Part shown: piece by piece, positions 49,122 to 59,155 of the stretch
Position numbering within the stretch: the first letter of the stretch is position 1
Layout of the letters: the number at the start of each line of letters is the position of its first letter
Source: Pseudomonas putida NBRC 14164
Lineage (GTDB): Bacteria > Pseudomonadota > Gammaproteobacteria > Pseudomonadales > Pseudomonadaceae
DNA length: 64,000 nt
Assembly: GCF_000412675.1 (NCBI RefSeq)
Contig: NC_021505.1
Span: 2,908,501-2,972,500, forward strand
Direction: 5' to 3'
The notes under the pieces: generated by a model
What the model saw: the letters and a program-made list of their open reading frames with translations, nothing else
Told to the model about the DNA's origin: nothing
The model's database searches: none
Program-made: the position numbers and the translations under genes

Positions 49122-49655
49122 TCAAATGCATTTGAAATAGTCGAACGGCTCCAGGCACTCGCGGCAGCGGTACAGCGCCTTGCAAGCGGTGGAGCCGAAC
49201 TGGCTGAGCAATTCGGTATGGGCGCTGCCGCACTGCGGGCAGCACACCTGGGGTGTTTCACCTAGCAGGCTGCGCTTGCTGGCGCTGCCTTGCGGCGGAG
49301 CGATGCCGTAGAGGCGCAGGCGCTCGCGGCCCAGCTCGCTGATCCAGTCGGTGCTCCAGGCCGGGGTCAACCGGCGCTCAAGATCCGGTGCGGGGAAGCC
49401 CGCCTGCTCCAGCGCCTGGCGGATATCACCCTCGATCACCTCGGTGGCCGGGCAGCCGGAGTAGGTCGGCGTGACCACCAGGTGCAGGTGGCCGGCGCGC
49501 CAGTCGAGGTCGCGGACTATTCCCAGGTCGACCACGCTGACCACAGGCACTTCCGGGTCCATGACCTGGGCAAGGACCTCCCAGGCCCGGGCCAGGTCGT
49601 CGCCGCGTGGCGGCCGCGCGCCACGGTCGCCGGCAATCAGCTCACCAGGTTGCAT
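49122..49655 (-). CDS. paaD: PaaD, probable Fe-S maturation factor of the epoxidase
   Basis: 177 residues. The N-terminal MIP18/DUF59-like domain has VMDPEVPVVSVVDLG and TPTYSGCPATEVIE. The C-terminal four-Cys set (CCPQCGS, CKALYRCREC) probably binds a metal. PaaD is not part of the catalytic complex but is needed for activity. It overlaps paaC by 14 bp. Confidence 0.95.
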   Translation of the reverse strand: MQPGELIAGDRGARPPRGDDLARAWEVLAQVMDPEVPVVSVVDLGIVRDLDWRAGHLHLVVTPTYSGCPATEVIEGDIRQALEQAGFPAPDLERRLTPAWSTDWISELGRERLRLYGIAPPQGSASKRSLLGETPQVCCPQCGSAHTELLSQFGSTACKALYRCRECLEPFDYFKCI

Positions 49656-50400
49656 CGGGGTAAGCCCTTGGCAGGAACTGCATCTCGGCCAGCAGCAGGC
49701 CCAGGTGCTCGGTGTGCAGGCCTTTGCGACTGTCCAGGTAGAAGTGGCTGGCAGCCTTGGGCAGCGGCAGCTCGACCGAAGCGAAAGTCTCGCTCACCTG
49801 TTTGAGCCACGCGGCACCCACAGTTGCCGGGGCAGCGGCAATACCCGCTTCGGCCAACCGCACCTCGTTGTCGCTGGCGGCCGTCAGTTCGACGGTGAAG
49901 CGCCACAGTGCCGGAATGGCGGCGAGCATGCGTTGGCGGCTTTCTTCTGTACCGCCCCCCATACGCTGTACCCACTCGCTGGAACGGCGCAGGTGGTAGG
50001 TGACTTCCTTGAGTGCCTTGGCGGCGATACCGGCGATACGCTCGTCGCGGGACCCGACCAGGCCCTGTAGCACGGCGAAGTGCCAGGCGTCGTAGAGGAA
50101 CTGCTTGGTCATGGTCACGGCGAAATCACCGTTGGGTTGCTCGACCAGCAGCAGGTTGCGGTAGGCGCGCTCGTCTCGGCGGAAGGCCAGGGCGTCGGCG
50201 TCGCGACCGTCGTCAAGCAGTTCGGCTGCGTATTCCAGCCAGTTGCGGGCCTGGCCGACCAGGTCGAGGCCAACGTTCATCAGGGCCAGCTCTTCTTCGA
50301 TGGCAGGGGCGTGGCCACACCATTCGCAGAGGCGCTGGCCTTGGACCAGGGCACTGTCGCCGAGCAGCAACAGATAAGGGATCAGGGCTTCGTTGTGCAT
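49642..50400 (-). CDS. paaC: Phenylacetyl-CoA epoxidase subunit C (structural)
   Basis: 252 residues of the ferritin-like PaaA/PaaC family. It pairs with PaaA in the epoxidase core but has lost the full set of di-iron ligands. Sequence from MHNEALIPYLLLLGDSALV and LVGQARNWLEYAAELL is typical. GAGG precedes the ATG. It is 8 bp after paaB. Confidence 0.95.
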   Translation of the reverse strand: MHNEALIPYLLLLGDSALVQGQRLCEWCGHAPAIEEELALMNVGLDLVGQARNWLEYAAELLDDGRDADALAFRRDERAYRNLLLVEQPNGDFAVTMTKQFLYDAWHFAVLQGLVGSRDERIAGIAAKALKEVTYHLRRSSEWVQRMGGGTEESRQRMLAAIPALWRFTVELTAASDNEVRLAEAGIAAAPATVGAAWLKQVSETFASVELPLPKAASHFYLDSRKGLHTEHLGLLLAEMQFLPRAYPDATW

Positions 50401-50408
50401 GGCCAACC

Positions 50409-50690
50409 TCACATGTGTCCGACTTCATCGGGCAGCTCGTAGAAGCTGGCATGGCGGTAGACCTTGTCGTCCGAAGGAGCGAACAGCGGGTCTTTCTCGT
50501 CGGGGGAGGAGGCGGTGATCAGCGCCGAAGGCACTACCCACAGGCTGACGCCCTCGCTGCGGCGGGTGTACAGCTCGCGGGCATTTTCGATGGCCATGGC
50601 GGCGTCGGCGGCGTGCACGCTGCCGACATGCTTGTGGTTAAGGCCGTGCTTGCTGCGCACGAACACTTCGTAGAGGGTCCAGACAGACAT
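50409..50690 (-). CDS. paaB: Phenylacetyl-CoA epoxidase subunit B
   Basis: 93 residues beginning MSVWTLYEVFVRSKHGLNHKHVGS, the standard PaaB size and wording. PaaB bridges PaaAC heterodimers in the complex. Start chosen at this Met because the upstream in-frame sequence reads through the paaA end. It is 25 bp after paaA. Confidence 0.95.
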   Translation of the reverse strand: MSVWTLYEVFVRSKHGLNHKHVGSVHAADAAMAIENARELYTRRSEGVSLWVVPSALITASSPDEKDPLFAPSDDKVYRHASFYELPDEVGHM

Positions 50691-50715
50691 TTTCGATCTC
50701 CGCATCAATCGCCGC

Positions 50716-51705
50716 TCAGGCGGCGTTCTTGTTCTGTTGCTTGCGCGCGTAGGCCACGGCGGCCTCGCGTACCCAGGCGCCGTCCTCGATGGCCTTGCGG
50801 CGGGTGGCGACACGTTCCTGATTGCACGGGCCGTTGCCCTTGATCACTTCGTAGAACTCGTCCCACTGGATTTCGCCGAAGTCGTAGTGACCGCGCTCGG
50901 CGTTCCACTTCAGTTCAGGGTCGGGGGCGGTGCAGCCGAGCAGTTCGAGCTGCGGCACGGTCTGGTCGATGAAACGCTGGCGCAGTTCATCGTTGGTCTG
51001 GCGCTTGATCTTCCAGGCCATGGACTGTGCGCTGTTCGGGGAGTGTTCGTCGCTGGGGCCGAACATCATCAGCGATGGCCACCACAGGCGATTGATCGCG
51101 TCCTGGACCATCTCGCGCTGGGCCTGTGTGCCGTGACGCATCATGGTCAGGAGGATTTCGTAGCCCTGGCGCTGGTGAAAGCTCTCTTCCTTGCAGATAC
51201 GGACCATTGCGCGGGAGTAGGGGCCATAGGAGGTGCGCTGCAGCACCACCTGGTTGACGATTGCGGCGCCATCCACCAGCCAGCCCACTGCGCCCATGTC
51301 GGCCCAGCTGAGGGTGGGGTAGTTGAAGATGCTCGAATACTTCGCCTTGCCGCTGTGCAGCTTGGCGATCTCCTCGTCGCGGTCGGCGCCCAGGGTCTCC
51401 ATGGCGCTGTACAGGTACAGGCCGTGGCCGGCCTCGTCCTGGATCTTTGCCATCAGTTGCAGCTTGCGCTTGAGGCTAGGCGCGCGGGTGACCCAGTTGC
51501 CTTCGGGCAGCATGCCGACGATTTCCGAGTGGGCGTGCTGGGAAATCTGCCGGATCAAGGTCTGGCGGTAGGCCTCGGGCATCCAGTTCTTGGCTTCGAT
51601 CTTGATTTCGGCGTCGATCTTTTCCTGGAAGTTGCGCTCCTCGGGGGACATTTCTTCCAGCGACTTGACGCGCTTGACTCCGGTTTCCACTAGCTGTGCG
51701 TACAT
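50716..51705 (-). CDS. paaA: Phenylacetyl-CoA epoxidase catalytic subunit A
   Basis: 329 residues. The ferritin-like di-iron site is visible in [13 protein letters not shown] and [11 protein letters not shown] (the two ExxH helices). It inserts one oxygen atom into the aromatic ring of phenylacetyl-CoA. First gene of paaABCDE. The 215-bp region ahead of it holds paired AAGCGATACA-type sites and the terminator of the paaK transcript. Confidence 0.97.
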   Translation of the reverse strand: MYAQLVETGVKRVKSLEEMSPEERNFQEKIDAEIKIEAKNWMPEAYRQTLIRQISQHAHSEIVGMLPEGNWVTRAPSLKRKLQLMAKIQDEAGHGLYLYSAMETLGADRDEEIAKLHSGKAKYSSIFNYPTLSWADMGAVGWLVDGAAIVNQVVLQRTSYGPYSRAMVRICKEESFHQRQGYEILLTMMRHGTQAQREMVQDAINRLWWPSLMMFGPSDEHSPNSAQSMAWKIKRQTNDELRQRFIDQTVPQLELLGCTAPDPELKWNAERGHYDFGEIQWDEFYEVIKGNGPCNQERVATRRKAIEDGAWVREAAVAYARKQQNKNAA

Positions 51706-51740
51706 GTGCTGCGACTCCTGCTAAGGCATGAGTCATTTGT

Positions 51741-51803
51741 AAGCGATACAAAACACAACGTCAAACAGTTTTAGGTGTATCACATAAGATTTGTGTATCG
51801 CTT
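51741..51803. promoter_or_regulatory. Candidate PaaX operator in the paaA promoter
   Basis: AAGCGATACA (51741-51750) and its inverse TGTATCGCTT (51794-51803) flank a further TGTATC at 51776-51781. A matching AAGCGATACAC occurs ahead of paaY. PaaX of E. coli also binds inverted half-sites that its ligand phenylacetyl-CoA releases; the half-site here is different. Assignment is inference. Confidence 0.5.
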
Positions 51804-51872
51804 TTCGACCTCTTCGCAGGTAAACCCGCTGCCACAGGGGTTGCGCGGGACCTGCAAGCGCGCATAAAACGC

Positions 51873-51900
51873 AAAAAAAAGCCCCGGACTATGCCGGGGC
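51873..51900 (-). terminator. Rho-independent terminator after paaK
   Basis: On the minus strand GCCCCGGC, a short loop and CCGGGGC are followed by eight T residues. It lies 20 bp past the paaK stop and closes the paaFGHIJK transcript before paaA. Confidence 0.9.
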
Positions 51901-51920
51901 CGAAGAGGCAGCCGAATGAA

Positions 51921-53240
51921 TCAGCTGGCCAACCGTTTGTCGTACACGTGGCACGCCTTGCCCTCGGAACGCTTGAGCGTGCCGCAAGGCTGCAGGTGCA
52001 CCTGGGTGCTGATGCCGATGTAGGTCTTGATCTGTTTGCTCAGCTCCCCGATAACCAGCTTGCGCTGGCCTTCATCGAGGTGCTGGCACTCCGCACGCAA
52101 CTCAACATGCACCTCTACGCTGTCCAGGTTGCCATTGCGATACAAATGAATCTCATACATCTCGGAAAGCTGTTTTATTTTTAATACCTGTTCCTCGATC
52201 TGGGTCGGGAACACGTTGACGCCGCGAATGATCAGCATGTCGTCACTGCGCCCGGTAATCTTGCCGATCCGCCGCATCGGCCTGGCGGTGCCGGGCAGCA
52301 GGCGGGTGAGGTCACGGGTGCGGTAGCGCACCATCGGAAGCGCCTCTTTGCTTAGCGAGGTGAACACCAGTTCGCCCAGCTGACCGTCTGGCAATACTTC
52401 GCCGGTGACCGGGTCGATGATTTCGGGGTAGAAGTGGTCTTCCCATATGGTCGGGCCGTCCTTGGTTTCGATGCATTCCATGGCCACCCCGGGGCCCATG
52501 ATTTCCGACAAACCATAGATGTCGAGGGCATTGATGCCCAGGCGCTGCTCGATCGAGCGACGTAGTTCATCGGTCCAAGGTTCGGCACCGAAAATGCCCA
52601 GGCGTAGCTTGAGGTCATGCGGGTCGATGCCCTGGCGCTCGATCTCGTCGGCCAGGTTGAGCATGTAGGACGGTGTGACCATGATGATGTCGGGCTGAAA
52701 GTCGCGGATCAGCTGCACCTGCTTCTCGGTCTGGCCACCCGACATCGGGATTACCGTACAGCCCAGGCGCTCGGCGCCGTAGTGCGCACCAAGCCCGCCA
52801 GTGAAAAGCCCATAGCCGTAGGAAACATGCACTTTGTCACCCTTTCGCCCGCCGGCCGCACGGATCGAGCGCGCCACGACGTTCGCCCAGGTGTTGATGT
52901 CATTCTGGGTGTAACCGACCACCGTCGGCTTGCCGGTGGTGCCGCTGGAAGCATGCAGGCGCACCACCTCTTCCTGGGGGACGGCGAACATCCCGTAGGG
53001 GTAGTTGTCGCGCAGGTCGTTCTTGCCGGTGAAGGGGAACTTCGCCAGGTCTTCCAGGCACGTGAGGTCGTCGGGGTGGGCGCCGCATTCGGCAAAGCGC
53101 TGGCGGTACAGCGGCACATTGTCGTAGGCGTGCTTCAGGCTCCAGCGCAGGCGCTCCAGCTGGTGCTGGCGCAGGGCGTCGACACTGGCGGTTTCCATCG
53201 GGTCCAACAGGGCACGGTCGGCATCATGGTACATGTTCAT
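51921..53240 (-). CDS. paaK: Phenylacetate-CoA ligase
   Basis: 439 residues from ATG 53240. AMP-binding superfamily: the P-loop-like SSGTTGKPTVVGYT lies near residue 95, and later YGLSEIMGPGVAMEC and RTRDLTRLLPG complete the adenylation core. It makes phenylacetyl-CoA from phenylacetate, ATP and CoA, the entry step of the pathway. Last gene of paaFGHIJK; 121 bp separate it from paaJ. Confidence 0.97.
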   Translation of the reverse strand: MNMYHDADRALLDPMETASVDALRQHQLERLRWSLKHAYDNVPLYRQRFAECGAHPDDLTCLEDLAKFPFTGKNDLRDNYPYGMFAVPQEEVVRLHASSGTTGKPTVVGYTQNDINTWANVVARSIRAAGGRKGDKVHVSYGYGLFTGGLGAHYGAERLGCTVIPMSGGQTEKQVQLIRDFQPDIIMVTPSYMLNLADEIERQGIDPHDLKLRLGIFGAEPWTDELRRSIEQRLGINALDIYGLSEIMGPGVAMECIETKDGPTIWEDHFYPEIIDPVTGEVLPDGQLGELVFTSLSKEALPMVRYRTRDLTRLLPGTARPMRRIGKITGRSDDMLIIRGVNVFPTQIEEQVLKIKQLSEMYEIHLYRNGNLDSVEVHVELRAECQHLDEGQRKLVIGELSKQIKTYIGISTQVHLQPCGTLKRSEGKACHVYDKRLAS

Positions 53241-53361
53241 GGCTTCACTCGAATTGTTCTTGTACGCCGCGCGCCAGCGGTTGCAAGCCACGCGGTGAGT
53301 GTCATGAGCGCAGCATATACGGCTGCGTTCGGTTCGGTAACAGGCTGATGGTCTGATCCGC

Positions 53362-54582
53362 TCAGAGGCGCTCGATGACCATGGCTATGCCTTGGCCAAC
53401 CCCGATGCACATGGTGCAAAGGGCATAGCGCCCGGCGGTTGCTTCCAGCTCGTGGAGGGCGGTTGTAACCAGCCGCGCACCACTCATGCCCAGCGGATGG
53501 CCGAGGGCGATGGCTCCGCCGTTGCGGTTGACCCGGGGGTCGTCGTCGGCCAGGCCCAGCTCGCGCAACACTGCCAAACCCTGGGCGGCGAACGCTTCGT
53601 TGAGTTCGATGACGTCCAGGTCGGCCAACGACAATCCCGTAAGCTCAAGCACCTTCCGGGTTGCGGGTACCGGGCCGATGCCCATCAGCCGCGGCTCAAC
53701 CCCGGCCACCGCCATGCCGACGATACGGCCGCGGGCTTTCAGGCCATGGCGCCGGGCAGCGGCGCTGCTGGCCAGCAGCAGGGCACAGGCGCCGTCGTTG
53801 ACGCCGGAGGCATTGCCGGCGGTGACGCTACCGCCCTCACGGAATGGCGTGCCGAGGCGGGCCAGTTGTTCCAGCGTCGTGTCGCCGCGCGGATGCTCGT
53901 CGTGCTCCACCCGTTTGGCCGGTCCTTTACGCTGCGGGATCTCGACCGGTACGATTTCTTGCGCCAGCCGGCCGCAGGCCTGAGCTGCAGCCGCCTTGTG
54001 CTGGCTGCGCAGGGCGAAGGCATCCTGATCGACGCGGGAAATGCCAAACTGTTCAGCCACGTTCTCGGCGGTTTCCGGCATCGAATCGGTGCCGTAGGCA
54101 GCCTTCATCAGTGGGTTGACGAAGCGCCAACCGATGGTGGTGTCGAACAACTCCGCTGCGCGGCCGAACGCCTGCTCCGACTTACCCATCACGAAGGGCG
54201 CACGCGACATCGACTCTACGCCGCCAGCCAGCATCAGCCCGGCTTCACCGCAGCGCAGGGCGCGGGCCGCGTTGCCGATGGCGTCCAGGCCCGAACCACA
54301 CAGTCGGTTGATCGTGGTCCCGGGCACTTCCATCGGCAGCCCGGCCAGCAGGCTGGCCATGTGCGCCACGTTGCGATTGTCTTCGCCGGCCTGGTTGGCA
54401 CAGCCGAGGATCACGTCGTCGATCGCTTTCCAGTCAAGCTCGGGGTGGCGCTGGATCAAGGCCTTCAGTGGGATGGCGGCGAGGTCGTCGGCACGTACGC
54501 CGCTCAAGGCCCCGGCATAGCGGCCGATGGGGGTGCGCACGGCGTCGATGATCAAGGCATCGGCGAGGGTGGGTTCAGTCAT
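53362..54582 (-). CDS. paaJ: 3-Oxoadipyl-CoA / 3-oxo-5,6-dehydrosuberyl-CoA thiolase
   Basis: 406 residues from ATG 54582; the frame stays open upstream inside paaI but lacks family sequence. Thiolase catalytic residues: Cys in [10 protein letters not shown], His in [16 protein letters not shown] and Cys in [10 protein letters not shown]. It performs two thiolytic steps, on dehydrosuberyl-CoA and on 3-oxoadipyl-CoA. Overlaps paaI by 8 bp. Confidence 0.96.
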   Translation of the reverse strand: MTEPTLADALIIDAVRTPIGRYAGALSGVRADDLAAIPLKALIQRHPELDWKAIDDVILGCANQAGEDNRNVAHMASLLAGLPMEVPGTTINRLCGSGLDAIGNAARALRCGEAGLMLAGGVESMSRAPFVMGKSEQAFGRAAELFDTTIGWRFVNPLMKAAYGTDSMPETAENVAEQFGISRVDQDAFALRSQHKAAAAQACGRLAQEIVPVEIPQRKGPAKRVEHDEHPRGDTTLEQLARLGTPFREGGSVTAGNASGVNDGACALLLASSAAARRHGLKARGRIVGMAVAGVEPRLMGIGPVPATRKVLELTGLSLADLDVIELNEAFAAQGLAVLRELGLADDDPRVNRNGGAIALGHPLGMSGARLVTTALHELEATAGRYALCTMCIGVGQGIAMVIERL

Positions 54583-55015
54583 GTTGTGTCTCCTGCGCCA
54601 GCACGGTGCCGCGCACTTTGTAGGATTTGCCATGGAACATCGCCACCAGCTCACCGCGCTGGTTGTGGATGCGCACGTCGTACAGGCCGGTGCGGCCTTT
54701 GCGGCTGACCTCGCTGGCGTCGGCGGTGAGCACGTCATCGCGCAACGCCGGGGCCAGGTAGTCAATGCTGCAGCCCAGCGCCACGGTGGCCTGGTCATAG
54801 CTGTTACAGGCAAAAGCAAACGCCGAGTCGGCCAGGGCGAAGAGGAACCCGCCATGGCACGTGCCGTGGCCCTGGATCATGTCGGCGCGTACCGTCATAC
54901 GCAGGCTTGCCCGGCCCGGGCCGGCATCCAGCAGGCTGATGCCCAGGCCCTGAGTGGCCGGGTCGCGGGCATACATGGCGTCGGCACAGGCGTGTGCCAG
55001 TTCGAGTTCAGTCAT
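54575..55015 (-). CDS. paaI: Hydroxyphenylacetyl-CoA thioesterase
   Basis: 146 residues, hot-dog fold. The motif [14 protein letters not shown] holds catalytic D63 as in other PaaI proteins. It releases CoA from dead-end hydroxyphenylacetyl-CoA intermediates. Start ATG 55015 chosen by family length; the frame continues upstream only inside paaH. Overlaps paaH and paaJ by 8 bp each. Confidence 0.95.
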   Translation of the reverse strand: MTELELAHACADAMYARDPATQGLGISLLDAGPGRASLRMTVRADMIQGHGTCHGGFLFALADSAFAFACNSYDQATVALGCSIDYLAPALRDDVLTADASEVSRKGRTGLYDVRIHNQRGELVAMFHGKSYKVRGTVLAQETQHD

Positions 55016-56525
55016 GCAGGGTGCCTCCTTTGGCCTCGCAGCGACGTAACAACAGGGAAGGGCGGTAGCGGCTCTCGCCATAGCTGCGCTGCAGGTTGTC
55101 GAGCACGCGCAGGGTGTGGGCAATACCGATGTTCGTCGCCCAGGCCAGCGGGCCGCAGGGGTAATTGACACCGGCGCGCATGGCCAGGTCGATGTCGGCG
55201 GCGCTGCCGACGCCCTGCAGCACTGCATCGGCGGCCTCGTTGGCGAGCATTGCCACGGTGCGCAGTACCACCAGGCCGGGCAGGTCGGCGACCGCAGTGA
55301 CCTTGAGGCCGGCCCGCTGCAGCAGGGCCACCGCCTGGTCGCGGGCGCTTTCGGTGGTATTGCCCGACCAGCTGATGGCAATCCGCGAGGCAGTGCTGTA
55401 GTCCAGCGCGAGATCGAGCAGCACCAGGTTGCGCAGCCCATCTTCACGGGCGCGCTGGCTGGCGAGGCGGCCATCGGACAATGCCAGGGTGGCATCACCG
55501 ACCTGGATCACGCCGCTACCGGCACGCTGGGTCACGACGATGTCGTTCTGGCGCAGGCGTTCGACCAGTGGCTGAAGTACACCCAGTTGCCCCTCGATAA
55601 CGCAGGCTTCGGCCATGGTGGAGCTGTGCAATTCGACCGGTGCAGGGCGCTCGGCGCCTTCGGCGTAGCTATAGAAGCCTTGCCCAGTCTTGCGGCCGAG
55701 GCGGCCGGCATCCACCAGCTCTTTTTGCACCAGTGAAGGCTGGAAGCGGAAGTCCCCATAGAACGCATCGAACACTGAGCACGTAACGGCGTAGTTGACG
55801 TCGTGGCCGATCAGGTCGGTAAGCTCGAACGCCCCCATGCGGAAACCACCCGCATCGCGAAGCAGCGCATCAAGGCTGGCGCAGTCCGCTGCTCCTTCCT
55901 GTAGCAGGCGCAGGCTCTCGGCATAGAAAGGCCGTGCCACACGGTTGACGATAAAGCCCGGTGTCGAGCGCGTGTGCACCGGCTGTTTGCCCCAAGCCTG
56001 GGCGGTGTCGTAGATACACGCGGCCACGGCCGGTTCGGTTGCCAGGCCTGACACCACCTCGACCAGCGCCATCAGCGGTGCCGGGTTGAAGAAGTGCATG
56101 CCCACCACCTGCTGCGGGCGTGCAAGGCCTGCAGCCAGGCTGGTAATGGACAGCGACGAAGTGTTGCTGGCAATGATGCAATCAGCCGTGCACAGGGCTT
56201 CTAGCTGGCTGAAGAGCGCCTGCTTGACCTGCAGGTTCTCGACGATGGCTTCGATCACCAGGCCGGCATCAGCCAATGCTTCGAGCGTGTCGACCGGGCA
56301 TAGCCGAAGGCTGATCATTTCGCGCTCTACGGCCTGCAGCTTGCCTTTTTCCACGAGCCGGGCGAGTTGCCGGTCTATACCGGCCACTGCCTGGGCGGCA
56401 GCCCCCGGGCGGTTGTCGTAAAGCTTTACCGGGTGACCGGCCTGGGCGGCGACCTGGGCGATGCCGGCGCCCATGGCACCGGCACCGATCACCGCTACTT
56501 GCGCTGTGCTTGCGAGTGCGCCCAT
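55008..56525 (-). CDS. paaH: 3-Hydroxyadipyl-CoA dehydrogenase
   Basis: 505 residues, about 1.7 times a single 3-hydroxyacyl-CoA dehydrogenase because of a second C-terminal domain. The NAD motif GAGAMGAGIAQVAA starts near residue 14. It oxidises 3-hydroxyadipyl-CoA to 3-oxoadipyl-CoA. The start is 2 bp after the paaG stop. Confidence 0.96.
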   Translation of the reverse strand: MGALASTAQVAVIGAGAMGAGIAQVAAQAGHPVKLYDNRPGAAAQAVAGIDRQLARLVEKGKLQAVEREMISLRLCPVDTLEALADAGLVIEAIVENLQVKQALFSQLEALCTADCIIASNTSSLSITSLAAGLARPQQVVGMHFFNPAPLMALVEVVSGLATEPAVAACIYDTAQAWGKQPVHTRSTPGFIVNRVARPFYAESLRLLQEGAADCASLDALLRDAGGFRMGAFELTDLIGHDVNYAVTCSVFDAFYGDFRFQPSLVQKELVDAGRLGRKTGQGFYSYAEGAERPAPVELHSSTMAEACVIEGQLGVLQPLVERLRQNDIVVTQRAGSGVIQVGDATLALSDGRLASQRAREDGLRNLVLLDLALDYSTASRIAISWSGNTTESARDQAVALLQRAGLKVTAVADLPGLVVLRTVAMLANEAADAVLQGVGSAADIDLAMRAGVNYPCGPLAWATNIGIAHTLRVLDNLQRSYGESRYRPSLLLRRCEAKGGTLHD

Positions 56526-56527
56526 GT

Positions 56528-57319
56528 TCAGCGCCCCTTGAATGCGGGTGTGCGCTTGTTCATGAAGGCGCTCACGCCTTCACGGTAGTCCTCGCTGCGC
56601 CCGGCCAAGCGTTGCAGGTCGCGCTCGAGTTCCAGTTGTTCATCGAAGCCGTTGTCGAAACTGGCATTGAGGCTGCGCTTGATCAGCGCAAGGCCATAGG
56701 TGGGCTGGCTGGCGAGCTGGCGAGCGAGGGTGAGGGCTTCGTCGCGCAGTGCGGTATCGTCCACCACGCGGTGGATCAGCCCCCATTGCTGAGCCTGTTC
56801 GGCACCAAGCCGCTCGCCCAGCATGGCCAGTGCTTTAGCCCGCGCCATGCCGACCAGGCGCGGCAGCAACCAGGTACCACCAGAGTCCGGCACCAGGCCG
56901 ATCTTGCAAAATGCCTGAATGAAGCTGGCCGATCGCCCGGCCAGCACCAGGTCGCAGGCCAGTGGGATGTTGGCACCGGCGCCGGCGGCCACACCATTTA
57001 CCGCACAGATCACCGGCAGCGGCAGGTCGCGCAGGGTGCGCACCAACGGGTTGTAGAACTTGTCGATCGATTCGCCCAGGTCTGGCACCTCGGCGTCTGG
57101 GGCGACGTTACGGTCGGACAGGTCCTGGCCGGCGCAAAAGCCGCGGCCCTCAGCCGTCAGCAACAGCACCCGTGCATCACTGCTCTGGCGAACTTGCTTG
57201 AGGGCTTCGCGCACTTCAAGGTGCATGGCGGCGTTGAAGCTGTTCAGCTGCTCGGGGCGGTTCAAGGAGAGGAAGGCCACGCCGTCCTCGATGGAAAACA
57301 GGATGTGCTGGAAAGTCAT
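56528..57319 (-). CDS. paaG: 1,2-Epoxyphenylacetyl-CoA isomerase
   Basis: 263 residues of the enoyl-CoA hydratase/isomerase family: AEGRGFCAGQDL (oxyanion hole) and VNGVAAGAGANIPLACDLV. It isomerises the ring epoxide to oxepin-CoA. CagQDL and the catalytic D of FCKIGLVPDSGG are kept. It lies 34 bp after paaF. Confidence 0.95.
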   Translation of the reverse strand: MTFQHILFSIEDGVAFLSLNRPEQLNSFNAAMHLEVREALKQVRQSSDARVLLLTAEGRGFCAGQDLSDRNVAPDAEVPDLGESIDKFYNPLVRTLRDLPLPVICAVNGVAAGAGANIPLACDLVLAGRSASFIQAFCKIGLVPDSGGTWLLPRLVGMARAKALAMLGERLGAEQAQQWGLIHRVVDDTALRDEALTLARQLASQPTYGLALIKRSLNASFDNGFDEQLELERDLQRLAGRSEDYREGVSAFMNKRTPAFKGR

Positions 57320-57353
57320 GACAGACTCGCTCCGTCAGTCGAGGGGTAAATGA

Positions 57354-58127
57354 TCAGCGGCCTTGGAAGCGCGCCGGGCGCTTTTCCTGAAAGGCCTGAA
57401 TGCCTTCGTCACGGTCGGCGGTGCCGGCCAGCAGGGTGAATGCATGGCGTTCGAAGCGCAGGCCACTGGCCAGGTCGGTATCACCGGCCTTGAGCAGCGC
57501 CTCTTTTGCCAGGCGCACTGCCAGCGGCGCCTTGGCGGCGATGTTGCGGGCGATCTGCATGGCGCGTTCTACGGTGAATTCGGGCTGGGTTATTTCGCTG
57601 ACCAGGCCGGCTTGCTGGGCGTGACGGGCGGTGATGGCTTCGCCGGTCAGCACCATCTGCATGGCCAGCGGCTTGCCCACGGCACGCAACAGGCGCTGTG
57701 TGCCGCCAGCACCGGGGATGATGCCGAGGTTGATCTCCGGCTGGCCGAAGCGGGCGTCGCTGCCGGCGATGACGATGTCGGCACACATCGCCAATTCGCA
57801 ACCGCCACCCAGGGCGTAGCCGTTGACCGCAGCAATCAGCGGCTTGGCAAAGGCGGCGATGCGTTGCCAGTGGGCTACTCGAGGGTCGTTGAGGATGCCG
57901 ACCAGGTCGCGCTCGGCCATTTCGCGGATGTCAGCGCCTGCGGCGAACGCCTTGCGGCTGCCGGTGAGCACAACAACGCCTATCTGGTCATCCCGGGCGG
58001 CTGCGTCGAGCGCAGTGGCCAGCTCTGCCAGTAACTCGGTACACAGGGCATTCAGTGCCTCGGGCCGTTGCAGGATAATGAGCTGAACGCCCTTTTCCGG
58101 CGCCTGCACGTCGAGATATCGCGGCAT
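57354..58127 (-). CDS. paaF: 2,3-Dehydroadipyl-CoA hydratase
   Basis: 257 residues from ATG 58127; the open frame upstream is AT-rich intergenic sequence. Crotonase motifs include SRKAFAAGADIREM, VNGYALGGGCELAM and the catalytic Glu in NLGIIPGAGGTQ. It hydrates dehydroadipyl-CoA in the lower pathway. First gene of the minus-strand paaFGHIJK operon. Confidence 0.96.
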   Translation of the reverse strand: MPRYLDVQAPEKGVQLIILQRPEALNALCTELLAELATALDAAARDDQIGVVVLTGSRKAFAAGADIREMAERDLVGILNDPRVAHWQRIAAFAKPLIAAVNGYALGGGCELAMCADIVIAGSDARFGQPEINLGIIPGAGGTQRLLRAVGKPLAMQMVLTGEAITARHAQQAGLVSEITQPEFTVERAMQIARNIAAKAPLAVRLAKEALLKAGDTDLASGLRFERHAFTLLAGTADRDEGIQAFQEKRPARFQGR

Positions 58128-58238
58128 GTCGGGTTCCTCTGGCTGCACGCACGGCACATCGTGGGCCGGCATTTCTTGGAATTGTTTGCAGGGGCGTGAC
58201 GATGGATCACGACCAGGTGGGGTGAGTATATGCATTAC

Positions 58239-58441
58239 GTGATACGGAAATGCAACATAGAAAATTGTTTCGTGTATCTCGTTGTGCCAACGATAGTGTT
58301 GCTGTCGTGCGGTGCAAATGCCGTATTCAGCGCTGATAATGGCGAAATTGCTGATTTTTTTGCTAGGTTTGCAGGGGGATGTTAGCCACAAGAAAGCGAT
58401 ACACGACTACGCTGATTGACGACGAAATATTTTTTGATACA
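58239..58441. promoter_or_regulatory. Divergent paaF/paaY control region with GATAC-type repeats
   Basis: The 351-bp AT-rich gap (58128-58478) holds CGTGATACGG (58239-58248), the inverse-type GTGTATCTCG (58272-58281), AAGCGATACAC (58394-58404) and TTTTGATACAAG (58432-58443). The third matches the paaA upstream site exactly over 10 bp. These fit PaaX operators for both divergent operons. No gene was seen in the gap. Confidence 0.5.
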
Positions 58442-58478
58442 AGATCGGGTGCCATTTCAAATCATTTCTGGAGCTTTC

Positions 58479-59078
58479 ATGCCTTGCTATCGACTGGACG
58501 GCTTGACGCCTGTGGTTCACCCCACAGCCTACGTGCACCCAAGCGCAGTACTGATTGGCGACGTCATCGTCGGCCCACGTTGCTACATAGGGCCCTTGGC
58601 ATCGCTCAGGGGCGATTTCGGCCGCATCGTGCTGGAAGAGGGCGCCAACTTGCAGGACACCTGTGTAATGCATGGTTTTCCGGGTGGCGACACGGTGGTC
58701 GAACGAAACGGGCATGTTGGTCATGGCGCGGTGTTGCACGGCTGCAAAGTGGGCGAGGACGCCTTGATCGGCATGAACGCAGTGGTGATGGATGGCGCCC
58801 ATGTCGCACCACGCTGCATCGTCGCGGCGACGGCGTTCGTCAAAGCCGGATTCGCATGTGAAGCGCAGAGCCTGGTGATGGGGTCGCCGGCCCAGGTCAA
58901 ACGTCCCTTGAGCGAACAGGAGTTGGCCTGGAAGCAGCGCGGTACTGCGGAGTATCAGCACCTGGCGCAGCGCTGCATGAACAGCATGGTCGAATGCCCG
59001 CCATTGGCCGAAGCCGAACCAGGGCGCCCGCGCATGGAAGATACCGGTGTACGGCCCAAAGGCCAGGCTTCGGCATGA
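58479..59078 (+). CDS. paaY: PaaY hexapeptide-repeat thioesterase
   Basis: 199 residues from ATG 58479 (TGGAG upstream). Left-handed beta-helix hexapeptide repeats of the gamma-carbonic anhydrase type: [22 protein letters not shown], then [26 protein letters not shown] with metal His residues. PaaY hydrolyses CoA thioesters of toxic side products. It is 77 bp ahead of paaX. Confidence 0.95.
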   Translation: MPCYRLDGLTPVVHPTAYVHPSAVLIGDVIVGPRCYIGPLASLRGDFGRIVLEEGANLQDTCVMHGFPGGDTVVERNGHVGHGAVLHGCKVGEDALIGMNAVVMDGAHVAPRCIVAATAFVKAGFACEAQSLVMGSPAQVKRPLSEQELAWKQRGTAEYQHLAQRCMNSMVECPPLAEAEPGRPRMEDTGVRPKGQASA

Positions 59079-59155
59079 GCCTGGTAGCGTCACGCAATGG
59101 TCAGGCGGCCCGCCGCACAGGTATAGTCGGTGCTTTATCCGCGCACAGTTCGCCC

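Noticed and set aside
54575-55498. Extended 307-residue reading of paaI
   Set aside because: The extra N-terminal part lies inside paaH in another frame; the PaaI family length fits ATG 55015.
57354-58391. Extended 345-residue reading of paaF
   Set aside because: The added part is AT-rich intergenic sequence with operator-like motifs, and PaaF is normally about 257 residues.
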